NCBI GenBank assembly: GCA_001632435.1
Contig: KV423933.1
Coordinates: forward strand, 256,777 to 273,001
From: Calocera cornea HHB12733
Taxonomy: Eukaryota > Basidiomycota > Dacrymycetes > Dacrymycetales > Dacrymycetaceae
Direction: 5' to 3'
Length of the DNA stretch: 16,225 nt
Positions within the stretch are counted from its first letter, which is position 1; each line of letters opens with the position of its first letter. Shown one piece after another: positions 8,509 to 16,225 of the stretch. The notes beneath the pieces are model-generated. The model had not been told where the DNA came from, made no database searches, and saw nothing but the letters and a program-made list of their open reading frames with translations. The position numbers and the translations under genes were made by a program.

Positions 8509-8823
8509 CCAGACCGAAATCTTCCAGGCCACGAGCAGTCAGCTCAGCTACTTCACCCTGCATCTCACGACCATCACCGGGGCCTATGCGTGAGTGTCAC
8601 TTGATCGACGCGTGTCCATACTAGTCTGATCCAGTCCACTCAGCATCAACCCAGCTGAAGGAGGTCAGGTGGTGGAGCTCTTCCAGGGCAGCTCCGCCTC
8701 TGGCACGGCTGTAAGACACTTCATCCATAGCGAGCGCAGTGAGTCTCATGTATCCTTCAGGTCCAGATCGTCGATAGCGACGGCACGCCCAAGCAGCTGT
8801 GGTCCTTTGCCGCCATCGCTTAA
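8167..8823 (+). CDS. Small ricin-B-like beta-trefoil lectin
   Basis: Four exons (8167-8349, 8405-8589, 8644-8710, 8761-8823) give 165 residues; introns are 55, 54 and 50 nt. After a short leader (KFPAQGKAVVI) come three trefoil-like repeats. The first starts GTYNIINLASGTAL and ends at W62, the second starts AYTIVNKSSGTYI, and the third ends in a QLW motif (W159) typical of the ricin-B lectin fold. Length fits a single beta-trefoil domain. No signal peptide is visible, so a cytosolic or non-classically exported protein is expected, as for many agaricomycete lectins. Sugar specificity cannot be read from the sequence. Other fungal beta-trefoil families such as protease inhibitors are an alternative. 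A TATA box lies upstream, and a truncated paralogue is at 15641. Confidence 0.82.
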
Positions 8824-9510
8824 GTGTTTCAGCCACGAGCGAGTGACTTGACGGACGCGTGCTGCTAACACGGTGTTCTGGCGTCAGCACATCAACGGTT
8901 CTCCAAGTATAAAGCATCCCTGAAAGAGTAGTTGTTTTCAATGAAAAGTTGTTGTACGTGATTTAAGGTGGTTGGCATCATGAGCCTCACTGTACGAGGC
9001 CGAGTTGCCAGCGCAAGTCGCATTGGAGAAGATTGGGTGTCGTCGCCAGACTTGTAGCCAACAACAACGGTGTCCGTCGGTTTGGTATGAATGACGCTGT
9101 CTTCAGGAATGCTTCGAGTTGCTACGATTCCATTGTCGGGTCCTGCGTCGAATCTGTCAGCGCAGTGTTGATGTAGAGCGCTGCACAACGCTATGCACTT
9201 CACTGCCGGTCAATGGGCGCATATCAACAATCAGCCGCATATCAGTAACACACCGTCGACGCCCGCCTACGCGCACTCCGCGGGACTCAGGGCCATAGTC
9301 GGGAAGTCTCGGGTGCAAACCTGTCCCTTACCCGCACCCGGTCTTCCCGGCCGGGCCCCTTGGCAACATTCCCTCCGCCAGGCTCGCCGGCATAGAAATT
9401 CCCACCACCGCCCGTCCCACCTCGCCTGCAATTCCTTCGCCCCCACACCTCCCCCGCACCTTTCGTTCCCCCCCTCCCCCTCCCCCTCCCACACAAAGTG
9501 TATTGTTAGG
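8824..9510. other. Intergenic region before the NDUFA4-like gene
   Basis: The first part holds the lectin gene's 3' end. No gene is recognised on either strand; a 103-codon minus-strand frame (9203-8892) looks like chance. The end is a promoter and leader very rich in pyrimidine: 9466-9490 contains only C and T, with CCCCCT repeats, about 20 bp before the ATG. No TATA box is seen, which fits a housekeeping gene. Confidence 0.5.
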
Positions 9511-10005
9511 ATGAACGCCGGCCTGCGCTCTGCTCTCGTTGCCTCGCGCAACGCTCGCGTCAACGCCAACGCCGCCCTGGTGGGCAGGCGCTTCGCGCAC
9601 GCCGCCCCGGGGAAGAAGACCCTCTTCCAGACCTGGTTCGCCGTCGAGGTACGCTCCGTCGGTGCTTCGCAATTGCCTTTGTTGAATCAAGGAATAGGCC
9701 ATCCCCATCTACTTCGTCATCGTCGGCGCCGTTGGAGGTGCTGCGTGGTACCTCACCCGCCTCGCGCGTGGACCCGATGGTGAGTCCCAATTTTTTTGAT
9801 TCCAACCTCGCTTACTTACAACACCTCGTAGTCATCTGGGACCGCAGGAAGTACTTCATTCCATCTCGTTTGAAAGAGCCGCGCTGACCCGCATTGCCTG
9901 ACCAGCAACCCAACGCCTTGGCAGCACGTGACCCAGGACACGAACACCAAGATGTTCGCGGTGAACGGCAAGTTCGACAAGAGCTGGTCGCGCGACCGTC
10001 TCTAG
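9511..10005 (+). CDS. NDUFA4/MLRQ-type subunit of the respiratory chain (B12D family)
   Basis: Four exons (9511-9648, 9698-9779, 9832-9850, 9906-10005) give 112 residues. Residues 1-36 are rich in Arg, Ala and Ser without acids, like a mitochondrial presequence. A single membrane span follows at about 47-67 (IPIYFVIVGAVGGAAWYL), then DVIWDRRNNPTPW, which matches the WDRxNPxPW signature of NDUFA4. The family was first assigned to complex I and later shown in animals to belong to cytochrome c oxidase. The protein should sit in the inner mitochondrial membrane. Exon 3 is a 19-nt micro-exon encoding most of VIWDRR, flanked by clean GT-AG introns. The gene is convergent with the MAPR gene. Confidence 0.9.
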
Positions 10006-10334
10006 TTGCTGTGACCCTCTTCCTGTGCCACCACCCGCTATGCCAGCCTTGAACCCTCTTGCCCACGCCATCCACGCCCGGTAGGCCTCCCGCCTTCCCC
10101 AGAATCCCGGATAGAGTTCGCGACGCAACGCAACGCTAGACTAGAGCTCAACAAGGACCTGATTTTGGATAGACTAGACATCCTCCTTAGGTTTCGTAGA
10201 CTAATCCCCACCCTCCCACATCCACACCCACACCGGCCGCGCACTCCGTACATACATATATTATATTGTTCACGTCAGATGACCGCTGTCGCGTAACAGC
10301 AAATGGTCGCAGTGGTGATAGTGTTGTAAAGGTG
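10006..10334. other. Convergent 3' region
   Basis: The NDUFA4-like gene and the MAPR gene end here tail-to-tail, about 330 bp apart. An AT-rich patch (CATACATATATTATATTG, about 10252-10269) stands out in GC-rich sequence and may serve 3'-end formation of one or both transcripts. No further gene is seen. Confidence 0.5.
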
Positions 10335-11326
10335 CTACAACTCCTTCCCCCTGCTCCTCTCTTTCTCCTTCTCCTTCGCCACATCCTGCGGCAGCGCATT
10401 TCCCTGCGCATCGCACCCAGGCGGCACGGGCGTCCCCTCCTCAATCGGGGGATGCACCACCCTCCCAACCTTGAAGTACTTGTCGCTATTCGTAAAGAAC
10501 TCCTTCCAATGCTCGATGGACGCGAGCTCCTGCGGGCCGAGCCCGCGCAGGTCGTGCGTCCGGTGCAGGGCGAAGCAGCCTGTGCTGAACGCGCGCGCGG
10601 CGTCGACCCCCGCGAAGTGGGAGTAGGAGCCGCCGGGGCCGTAAATGCGGCGCGAGGCCGAGACGTCGAATACGAGGCCGTCGAGCTGCGCAGCATATCA
10701 GCATATGCGGAAGGTATGCGGGAGGAATCCGCGTGAAGAGTGGGAAACGCACCCCGAGGTAGATGGGCAGCGCTGGATCACTCCCATCGTACCGCGCCAG
10801 CTCCGCCTCGGAGAACACCCTCTCCCCGGCAGGCCAATACGTCCTCCACCGAGCCCACTTGCCCTCATACCCCCACAACACACTCCCCGTGATGAACCGT
10901 CCCGCGATGGCGGTGAACAGGAGGAGAAAGAGGAATATCTTGGTGAGCGCCCAGAGGAGCGACTCCTCGGGCTCGTCGAGGTCTTCCGGGGCGAGGGGGG
11001 TGCCGGAGGAGAGCTTGGCTTCGCGCCGCTTTTTGCGCTCGAGCGCGGCGGCCTCTTTCTTCGCTTGCTCGACTTTCCATCGGCCGTACCTGCTTACGCG
11101 TCAACACGTCTCTCACGCACTCCCCAGAGCGTAAAAGAAGGACGACGCACGCAAGCATCGGCTGATTGGCCTTCTTGTTGCTCACCAGCCGTCCCGTCGA
11201 GTCGCGCACCTTGCCGATCTTGTCCTCGCCCGGGGCGGTGCCGGGGCGGGAGCGCGGGGTCGGGGTTGCGAACGCGCCTACGTACTCTTCTGCCGGAGCG
11301 GGAGGAGGGACGGCGGGGGTGGCCAT
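10335..11326 (-). CDS. Membrane-bound cytochrome b5-like heme/steroid-binding protein (MAPR family)
   Basis: Three exons (11326-11151, 11089-10753, 10685-10335) give 287 residues. The N-terminal part is Pro-rich, followed by a basic coiled segment (about 60-84) and one membrane span at about 103-122 (ALTKIFLFLLLFTAIAG). A cytochrome b5-like fold of the MAPR type follows: FSEAELARYDG, IYLG, then LDGLVFDVSASRRIYGPGG with Y186 and Y192, and SHFAGVDAARAFSTGC. MAPR proteins bind heme through Tyr rather than the His pair of classical cytochrome b5, and support P450 and sterol enzymes in the ER. The tail is charged. The second ATG of the open frame (11326) is preferred over 11431, because it has a good start context (CCCATGG) and the longer N terminus looks unlike protein. 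Confidence 0.87.
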
Positions 11327-11627
11327 GGGCGCTGGAGATGGTTCGGTACGGTCAGAAAGTGCTGTTAGAAGCGGAGCGCAGGAGATAGCGAGCACGGAGG
11401 GATGTCCACGTATATGCGCAGGGGGTGACACGCGGGTCGCAGTTCAAAGTGGGCGCACGATCTGGATGAGGCGGTGAGTGCTGGCCCGGTGCACGCGCTG
11501 CGCCCGATCGGCTCCGGTGAGGGGCTACGGCTGCTCCCACCTCATCTCACTGGGGCCCAATTGTCTAGTCCTGCTTCACTCTCTTCTCTCTCTCCTGCAA
11601 TTATCTAGTCCCCGTGTGCATATTCCA
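11327..11627. promoter_or_regulatory. Divergent promoter between the MAPR and hydrolase genes
   Basis: This 301-bp gap separates two head-to-head genes. It has a CCAAT box at 11557-11561. It also has a direct repeat on the hydrolase side, CAATTGTCTAGTCC (11558-11571) and CAATTATCTAGTCC (11598-11611), which differ at one base. A CT-rich patch (CTCTTCTCTCTCTCCTGC) lies just before the hydrolase ATG. No TATA box is evident. Confidence 0.5.
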
Positions 11628-12640
11628 ATGACCGTCGCCGCAAAGATCGTCGCTGCCCGCACCGCGTTCCTCCTATGCGACCTGCAGGTCGCGTTCCGTA
11701 CGTCCTCCCGCGCCCTCTATGCACGTATAGGCTAAGGAATGCCGCTGAGGAAGGCACCGCCATATGGAACTTTGACGATGTCGAGGCTACCGCGGGGAAG
11801 ATGCTGCGTGCGGCCAAGGTACATCCTTCCCACCACATCACACCGCAACCCGCTAACCGCACACAGATATTCGACATCCCTGTGCTCATCACCGAGCAGA
11901 ATCCCAAAGCGCTCGGCGTAACCGTGCAGTCCCTGCCGCTCGACCCGCTCAAGGAGAGCGCGCTCATCTTCGGTCCATGGGCCAAGAAAAGGTTCAGCAT
12001 GATGATCCCCGAGGTGGAGGCGTGCCTCAAGGAGAAAGGCGTGCAGGATGTGGTGCTGTTCGGGATCGAGGTGCGTACCGACCCCCACTTGGGTGGCCCT
12101 GTGAGACCAAGGCTGACAGAGGGGCAGAGCCATATATGCGTGCTCCAGACGGCGCTGGACCTCCTCCGCTCCTCATACAGCGTGCACGTCCTCGCCGACG
12201 GTATCTCCTCGTGCAACTCCGGCGAGCGCCAACTAGCAATCTCGGTGCGCGTTCCCTCTCGCACATAAATGCAGTCACTGATGATGACGGTGGACGGCTG
12301 GTGTGGCTGGACAGACAATGCGCCAGGCTGGGGCGACGGTCACGAGCAGCGAGAGCGTGCTGTACCAGCTTATGGGTCAGTCGCCGTTCGTCTTTCCGAG
12401 GCGGCCTAGAGGCTGAGCACTCTCCCGATCCCATTCACTTCTCCCATTCCTTGGACACTTGCTGCGGTCTTGGACACTTACGCACATACTACGCGTCCAC
12501 CAATTGGCTGTCTGGTTGTGGGAACGCGCGCGCGCAAAGAGGACGCAAGCGACCCACGGTTCAAGGCGTTCGTGACGCTCATCAAAGAATCCAAGGAACG
12601 AACACAACAGACAGCCGCGAACCTTTTGGAGACGCTGTGA
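11628..12640 (+). CDS. Isochorismatase-like cysteine hydrolase
   Basis: Six exons (11628-11697, 11754-11818, 11867-12070, 12128-12244, 12315-12375, 12540-12640) give 205 residues, normal for the ISOC1/ISOC2-like branch. The catalytic triad is visible: D18 (FLLCDLQ), K85 (AKKRFSM) and C117 (SHICVLQTALDLL). Other family marks are PVLITEQNPKALG and ADGISSCNSGER. Family members cleave C-N or vinyl-ether bonds; the substrate here is unknown. The acceptor of intron 1 was set at 11753, because only that frame gives FRTAIWNFDDV, which matches the family. Introns 1-4 are 48-70 nt, but intron 5 is 164 nt and holds a duplicated CTTGGACACTT. The gene is convergent with the racemase (115 bp apart). Confidence 0.87.
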
Positions 12641-12755
12641 GGCCCGCCTCTCCGCATAGCGTGGCAAGGATTGGGCTGGGTTCCCTGGATATCTATCATG
12701 GCAGTTATTGTACACTATCCAATCTATCGTCGTGACACTATTCTTCACGCGGCAT

Positions 12756-13436
12756 CTATGCCTGCTGGCACCTCACGAGCCCCACAAGCTCCCACAGCCC
12801 GCTAGTGACATCCACAACCCTCACCTCCCGACCCACCGCCTCCCCAATAGCCTCCCCGAGGCCCACCATGCCCGCGCACCCGAGGGCGATGGCCCCCGCT
12901 CCCCTCCTGACGAGCTCCTTCGCCGCCTCCCCCATGCGCTTGTTGACCTCCTCGCGGGGAGCGGCGTGCAGCTCCAGCACGCCCAAGCCGGTGGTCATCA
13001 CCCCGACAAAGCGCTCACTCTGCCCGCCAAGGAAATCGCGCACCGCCAGCGTGAGCAGCGGCTCCCACCCCGGGCCGGTCGTGACAATCCCGAACCTGTC
13101 CGCGAGCAACAGCGAGTGCGTGACGGAGCTGTCGAAGATGCCTATCACGGGCTTGCGCGTCCTGCGCCTGAGCTCGGGCACGAGGGGGTGCGCAGAGTAG
13201 CACGCTACCAGGAAGCCATCGTGTTTACCCAGGAGTGGCTCCAGCGCAGGGAGGCACGCCGCGGTGGATTGGAGGGACGTGGGCGTGTCGTCGATCGACG
13301 GAGGGGCACCGGTGGGGCCGGTGAAGTACGTCAGGTTCGTGAGGGCGGGCGTGAGGGGCTCGAAGTGGGCGGCGAGGGCGTGCGTTACGGAGGCGGAGGA
13401 GTTGGGGTTGATTACCAATAGGCAGATCGGCTTCAT
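12756..13436 (-). CDS. Asp/Glu/hydantoin racemase family protein (DCG1-like)
   Basis: A single exon encodes 226 residues. It starts KPICLLVINPNSS, the typical opening of this family. The two conserved cysteines are C79 in FLVACYSAHP and C187 in ALGCAGM, the acid-base pair of cofactor-free racemases. GIFDSSVTHSLLLADRFGIVTTG also fits the hydantoin racemase/DCG1 group. The protein is probably cytosolic. In yeast DCG1 is linked to nitrogen-catabolite-regulated allantoin use, though its reaction is not settled. It lacks introns, unlike every other gene here. The SDR gene starts 284 bp away in the other direction, and the hydrolase gene ends 115 bp from its stop. The substrate (hydantoin, allantoin or amino acid) cannot be told. 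Confidence 0.9.
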   Translation of the reverse strand: MKPICLLVINPNSSASVTHALAAHFEPLTPALTNLTYFTGPTGAPPSIDDTPTSLQSTAACLPALEPLLGKHDGFLVACYSAHPLVPELRRRTRKPVIGIFDSSVTHSLLLADRFGIVTTGPGWEPLLTLAVRDFLGGQSERFVGVMTTGLGVLELHAAPREEVNKRMGEAAKELVRRGAGAIALGCAGMVGLGEAIGEAVGREVRVVDVTSGLWELVGLVRCQQA

Positions 13437-13720
13437 CGCTCCGGTTCTCTGTTACAATGTCAATGACGGCATATGGAGAGAGTGGGACGTCGTCTGCACT
13501 ACTCTCACTTGGGCGGCAGCAGTTCAGGGACGAGGGGACGAACGGACGTGCAGAGCGGTCGGAATCCGCGCCCTCGTCCCGGTCGTTACCAGCTCTATCG
13601 CCCTCCGTGGCACCCTCTTTCTTCCCAGGCAGCACGCTTACGCATGTGCCTGCGCCTGCTCAGGGGTGGCTACCCCTCCAGCTGGAGCTGCCAGCTTAAG
13701 CAGGTTGAGAAGAAACAACC
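13437..13720. promoter_or_regulatory. Divergent promoter of the racemase and SDR genes
   Basis: The two start codons are 284 bp apart and face away from each other, which suggests shared control. The SDR side has an A-rich leader (GAGAAGAAACAACC) right before the ATG. One GATA core is seen on the minus strand (CTATCG at about 13594); one copy is not enough to claim a GATA-factor site. No TATA box is evident. Confidence 0.45.
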
Positions 13721-14625
13721 ATGTCTATGCCGCAGGTCATCGTCACCGGCGCTTCAAAGTGCGTTATATGCTATTCCACGTGCGATGTACGCGACTGACA
13801 TGATATGTGACGTGCAGGGGCATCGGGCTCGCTACGGCAGAGGTGCTGCTCGAGGTGTATGGGGCAAAGGTGGTCAGCATCTCTAGGAGCATGACGCCGG
13901 AGCTGGAGGCGCTCAAGGCCAAGTTTGGGGATAAGCTCGTCACCGTGCTCGGGGATATGTGCGTGGGCCATGCCATGCGTGCGGAAGGGTACTGATGCGC
14001 CGATAGCACCGAGCCAGAAGTGTCGCTCGAGGCGCTCAAGGCGTTGCCCTCTCCCACCGCGCTCGTGCTGAACGCGGCCATCTCAATTTTCGGCCGCGTG
14101 GACAAGTACGTCGCGGACGACTGGCGCAAGACGTTCGAGCTCAACGTCTTCTCCCTGTTCAACACGCTCGTGCCTGCGATCCCCGCCCTGCGCGAGAACA
14201 AGGGCAGGGTCATCTTCGTTAGCTCGGGCAGTGCCGTGGGAAAGACGGCCGGGATGGCCAGCTACAACGCGAGCAAGGCGGCTATGAACGCGGTGGTCAG
14301 GACCTTCGCCAATGAGGAGCCGGATATCGCGAGCTTTGCCGTTCACCCGGGCATGGTCGAAACCCAGGTACGCGCCTACTTTCCCCGTCCTCTTCGCAGG
14401 CTGACGACCCTCCAGATGCAGAAGCACTTCCTCGAGGTCGCGCCGACGTATCTCAACCCCGCTGAGGCAGAGTTCGTGGCCGAGGTGCACGCCTCCGGCA
14501 AGCTGGTTAAGCCGGAGGACTCGGGCTACGTGCTCGCATCCCTGGCCGTCAAGGGCTCTCCGGAGCTCAGCGGGCAGTTCTTTTTCTGGGACAGCCCGGA
14601 GGCGGTGCCTTATATGAAGAAGTAG
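13721..14625 (+). CDS. Short-chain dehydrogenase/reductase (classical SDR, benzil-reductase/IRC24-like)
   Basis: Four exons (13721-13758, 13818-13958, 14007-14367, 14416-14625) give 249 residues; introns are 59, 48 and 48 nt. The cofactor motif is TGASKGIG (9-16), split by intron 1. LNAAI at 81-85 stands for the NNAG motif. Active-site residues are N106 (ELNVFS), S133, Y146 and K150 (YNASKAAM). HPGMVETQ follows the catalytic region. VSISRSM after strand 2 has an Arg at the usual NADPH-selecting position, so NADPH is likely. The overall pattern resembles the benzil reductase/sepiapterin-reductase-like group; the substrate is unknown. No targeting signal is visible. It shares a divergent promoter with the racemase. 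Confidence 0.88.
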
Positions 14626-15640
14626 TATGCTGGGTGTTGGGATATCTTTATCTTGCATCAAATGATAGATTTCGCCGAATGGGAAGTGAATCTTAGTACT
14701 GTAGGTCACAGCGATGCTCACACCCCATCTCGACATGCGACGGTGTATCCTCGCCCAATATGGAAAACGCCTAGAGTGTACACTTTCTGAAGGAAAACCG
14801 ATGCGTGCCCCTCTCTCCACTACTGTCGAAAGAAATCCTGTCCTAGGTCTGTATGTACCAGACCGGCATCATCGTGTGGAGTCAACCGAAAATCGCTCAG
14901 AAGGAAGGACGCCGATACATACCGTCGCGCTGTGCGATTTGAGAAGCGGTAAGTCTACTCCCACACGGTGGGACGTCTTGATCTCCCGCCGGCACGCCGC
15001 ACACCATTGTTTCCCGGTCTTGTTATCCTTCGCGCAGTCCTTATTTGTCACACAACCCACTCATGTCGAAGCAGTCTCTCCCGTTATGGTCAAGCAACAT
15101 GGCCAACATGCATCTAAATTTCCTGGACAGGTTGGTCTGCGGGAGCTGGCCGACCGGCCCCGCTTCCAGACGCGCCATCTCAATCCGGTTGTATACCAAG
15201 AAGGACATGCACAGCATGTGAAAGGCTGCCGCTTCTAACGCGGGCACTTCTCCGCAGCTGCATGCTCTGGCATCACTATTCTGCGCTTCATCTGGTATGA
15301 ACAGCAATAGTAGCAGACACCTGGAACTCCACCATGGTATGACCCCCTGATGGAAGGACTCGGCACTTTGAACCAAATAGCGGAGGGTGTCCATCCAAGT
15401 ACCCTGCCTTCTAACGGCATAGCCTACAATGTCACACGAGGCTGAAGATGCCTAGAATATCCGGGACATCCAGCTTCCAATCGCCGGGCTGAGTGGAGAC
15501 ACCTCTAACAAGCCGATGCCGCAGACTCTCCCAGACCGATAAATAGGTGAGCAAGAACGACGGTGATTCATATTCTCGGTGCAATTTCAACCTTTTCTCC
15601 TTCGACGCCAAGCCCATCTGCCCGACTTCATCGTCCCGAA
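14626..15640. other. Upstream region of lectin gene 2, with a decayed coding-like patch
   Basis: The first part is the SDR gene's 3' end. From about 14955 it matches the region upstream of lectin gene 1. On the minus strand at about 15035-14965 a frame reads KDCAKDNKTGKQWCAACRRE, and the equivalent place in copy 1 reads TGTEWYAACRR in the same frame before a stop. A degraded minus-strand gene included in the duplication is possible. No intact gene is seen. Confidence 0.4.
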
Positions 15641-15984
15641 ATGTCTGACGCTACGCTTCCCCCGCTCGGCAAATTTCCGGCCCAGGGCAAGGCCGTTGTG
15701 ATCCCCAACGGCACCTATGCAATCATCAACCAAGCATCAGGCACGGCATTGACGGTCCAAGGTACTCAGTACATCGTGGGCGACTCCCGTGACCTCCCCT
15801 TGGCGGAATCCGCGAAGGAGCAGGTATGTCTTCCAACAATGTGTCCCTCCTGTCGGTAGTAACCAGACCATGGTATGCAGTGGACCATCCTGTACGACTG
15901 GACCAGCAAGGGTTACGCATTCGCCAACAAGGGCAGTGGCACGTACATCACCTCTGACCAGCTCTACACGCCTTTGGTCCAGGG
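14955..15984 (+). repeat. Duplicated block, copy 2
   Basis: This is collinear with 7387-8508 in the same orientation, about 7.5 kb apart. Shared marks run from CCCACACG to the TATA box and lectin exons 1 and 2, and stop after GGTCCAGGG at 15984. The sequence after that point has no counterpart in lectin gene 1. The abrupt end inside an exon marks the duplication breakpoint or a later deletion. Confidence 0.7.
15538..15546 (+). promoter_or_regulatory. TATA box of lectin gene 2
   Basis: GATAAATAG, followed by G, lies about 100 bp before the ATG at 15641, in the same place as in lectin gene 1. The truncated copy therefore still has a core promoter. Confidence 0.55.
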
Positions 15985-16036
15985 ACATGTCAGGGACAGG
16001 TTCCGACGCACCGCCCTGGGCTTCGGAACCTTATAG
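15641..16036 (+). CDS. Truncated paralogue of the ricin-B-like lectin
   Basis: Two exons (15641-15823, 15881-16036) would give 112 residues. Exon 1 has exactly the length of that in lectin gene 1 (61 codons) and keeps GKFPAQGKAVVI, GTYAIINQASGTAL and YIVGDSRDLPL. Exon 2 begins WTILYDW and keeps SGTYITSDQLYTPLVQG. It then diverges into an unrelated tail of 16 residues (HVRDRFRRTALGFGTL) before a stop. Half of the second and all of the third trefoil repeat are lost, so a normal beta-trefoil cannot form. It is probably a pseudogene, although promoter, start and splice sites are intact. A translated partial lectin cannot be excluded. Confidence 0.7.
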
Positions 16037-16225
16037 CCGCCCCACTAGTATAAGTACAGACCCGCTGCAAGCGAGGTCTCCTTGTCGTGTCAACTCTCAT
16101 CGTCTTCCCCCTGTACCTAGTCTAGCTCAATCCACCCAGTCTCCCCTCTGCCTAGTCCCCGTCCCCGCCCCCGGCTCGATACGACCAATCCCTGCCGGAA
16201 CCTCGCCCCTGCCCACTCCTGACAG
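16037..16225 (+). promoter_or_regulatory. Probable promoter and leader of a gene beyond the window
   Basis: TATAAGTA at 16049-16056 is followed by about 150 bp of pyrimidine-rich sequence with no ATG, ending in CTGACAG at the window edge. This looks like a core promoter and 5' leader, possibly with an intron acceptor. It begins only 13 bp after the stop of the truncated lectin copy. Confidence 0.35.

Noticed and set aside
9300..9345. tRNA-like fragment (GGTGCAAACCTGTCCC)
   Set aside because: It resembles a T-arm only superficially; no acceptor, D-arm or anticodon arm could be paired around it.
10645..11388. Plus-strand open frame of 247 codons
   Set aside because: It is antisense to the MAPR gene, whose membrane span and b5-like fold are convincing; the plus frame is low-complexity.
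11324..11431. Earlier ATG at 11431 for the MAPR gene
   Set aside because: It would add 35 residues without family similarity. The ATG at 11326 has better start context and leaves a normal divergent promoter.
12708..13421. Plus-strand open frame of 237 codons opposite the racemase
   Set aside because: It is rich in His, Arg and Gly without motifs, and lies antisense to a clear single-exon racemase with both catalytic cysteines.
14083..14820. Minus-strand open frame of 245 codons
   Set aside because: It lies opposite the SDR exons, whose catalytic motifs are clear. The minus translation has no recognisable motif and is a GC-rich shadow.

Overview
The window looks like nuclear DNA of a filamentous basidiomycete, most likely an agaricomycete. 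It is GC-rich, and its genes are compact and broken by many short (mostly 46-70 nt) GT-AG introns with CTRAY-like branch points. The gene families are typical of that group (small beta-trefoil lectins, a MAPR-type cytochrome b5 protein, an NDUFA4/MLRQ subunit). No rRNA, tRNA or CRISPR was seen. All gene models were spliced by eye.

Region 1 (1 to about 7190) is a Ty3/Gypsy LTR retrotransposon whose 5' part lies outside the window. It carries an uninterrupted Pol C-terminal part (end of RT, RNase H, integrase, GPY/F module) on the plus strand. Tail-to-tail with Pol lies an 11-exon gene on the opposite strand, spliced here to 786 codons, with its own TATA box and a binuclear-cluster-like cysteine motif. 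About 1.1 kb of non-coding DNA with several small repeats follows, then a candidate 3' LTR. The whole region is visibly saturated with the palindromic tetramer TCGA; the rest of the window is not.

Region 2 (7190-16225) is ordinary gene-dense chromosome. It holds a small ricin-B-like lectin gene (8167-8823, +), a mitochondrial NDUFA4/MLRQ gene (9511-10005, +), a membrane MAPR/cytochrome-b5-like gene (10335-11326, -), an isochorismatase-like hydrolase (11628-12640, +), a DCG1-type Asp/Glu/hydantoin racemase (12756-13436, -), an SDR oxidoreductase (13721-14625, +) and a second, 3'-truncated lectin copy (15641-16036, +). The two lectin genes sit in direct dispersed copies of a block of about 1.1 kb that includes their promoters. 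The second copy ends abruptly inside the coding sequence and is joined to what looks like the promoter of a gene beyond the window.

How genes may work together: the hydrolase, racemase and SDR lie in a row. The racemase and SDR share a 284-bp divergent promoter, and the hydrolase and racemase are convergent. This resembles a small catabolic group acting on cyclic amides or amino-acid-like substrates, which is inference. The MLRQ and MAPR genes are housekeeping genes with no evident link to it. The most unusual item is the intron-rich antisense gene inside a retrotransposon that shares its odd TCGA-rich composition.
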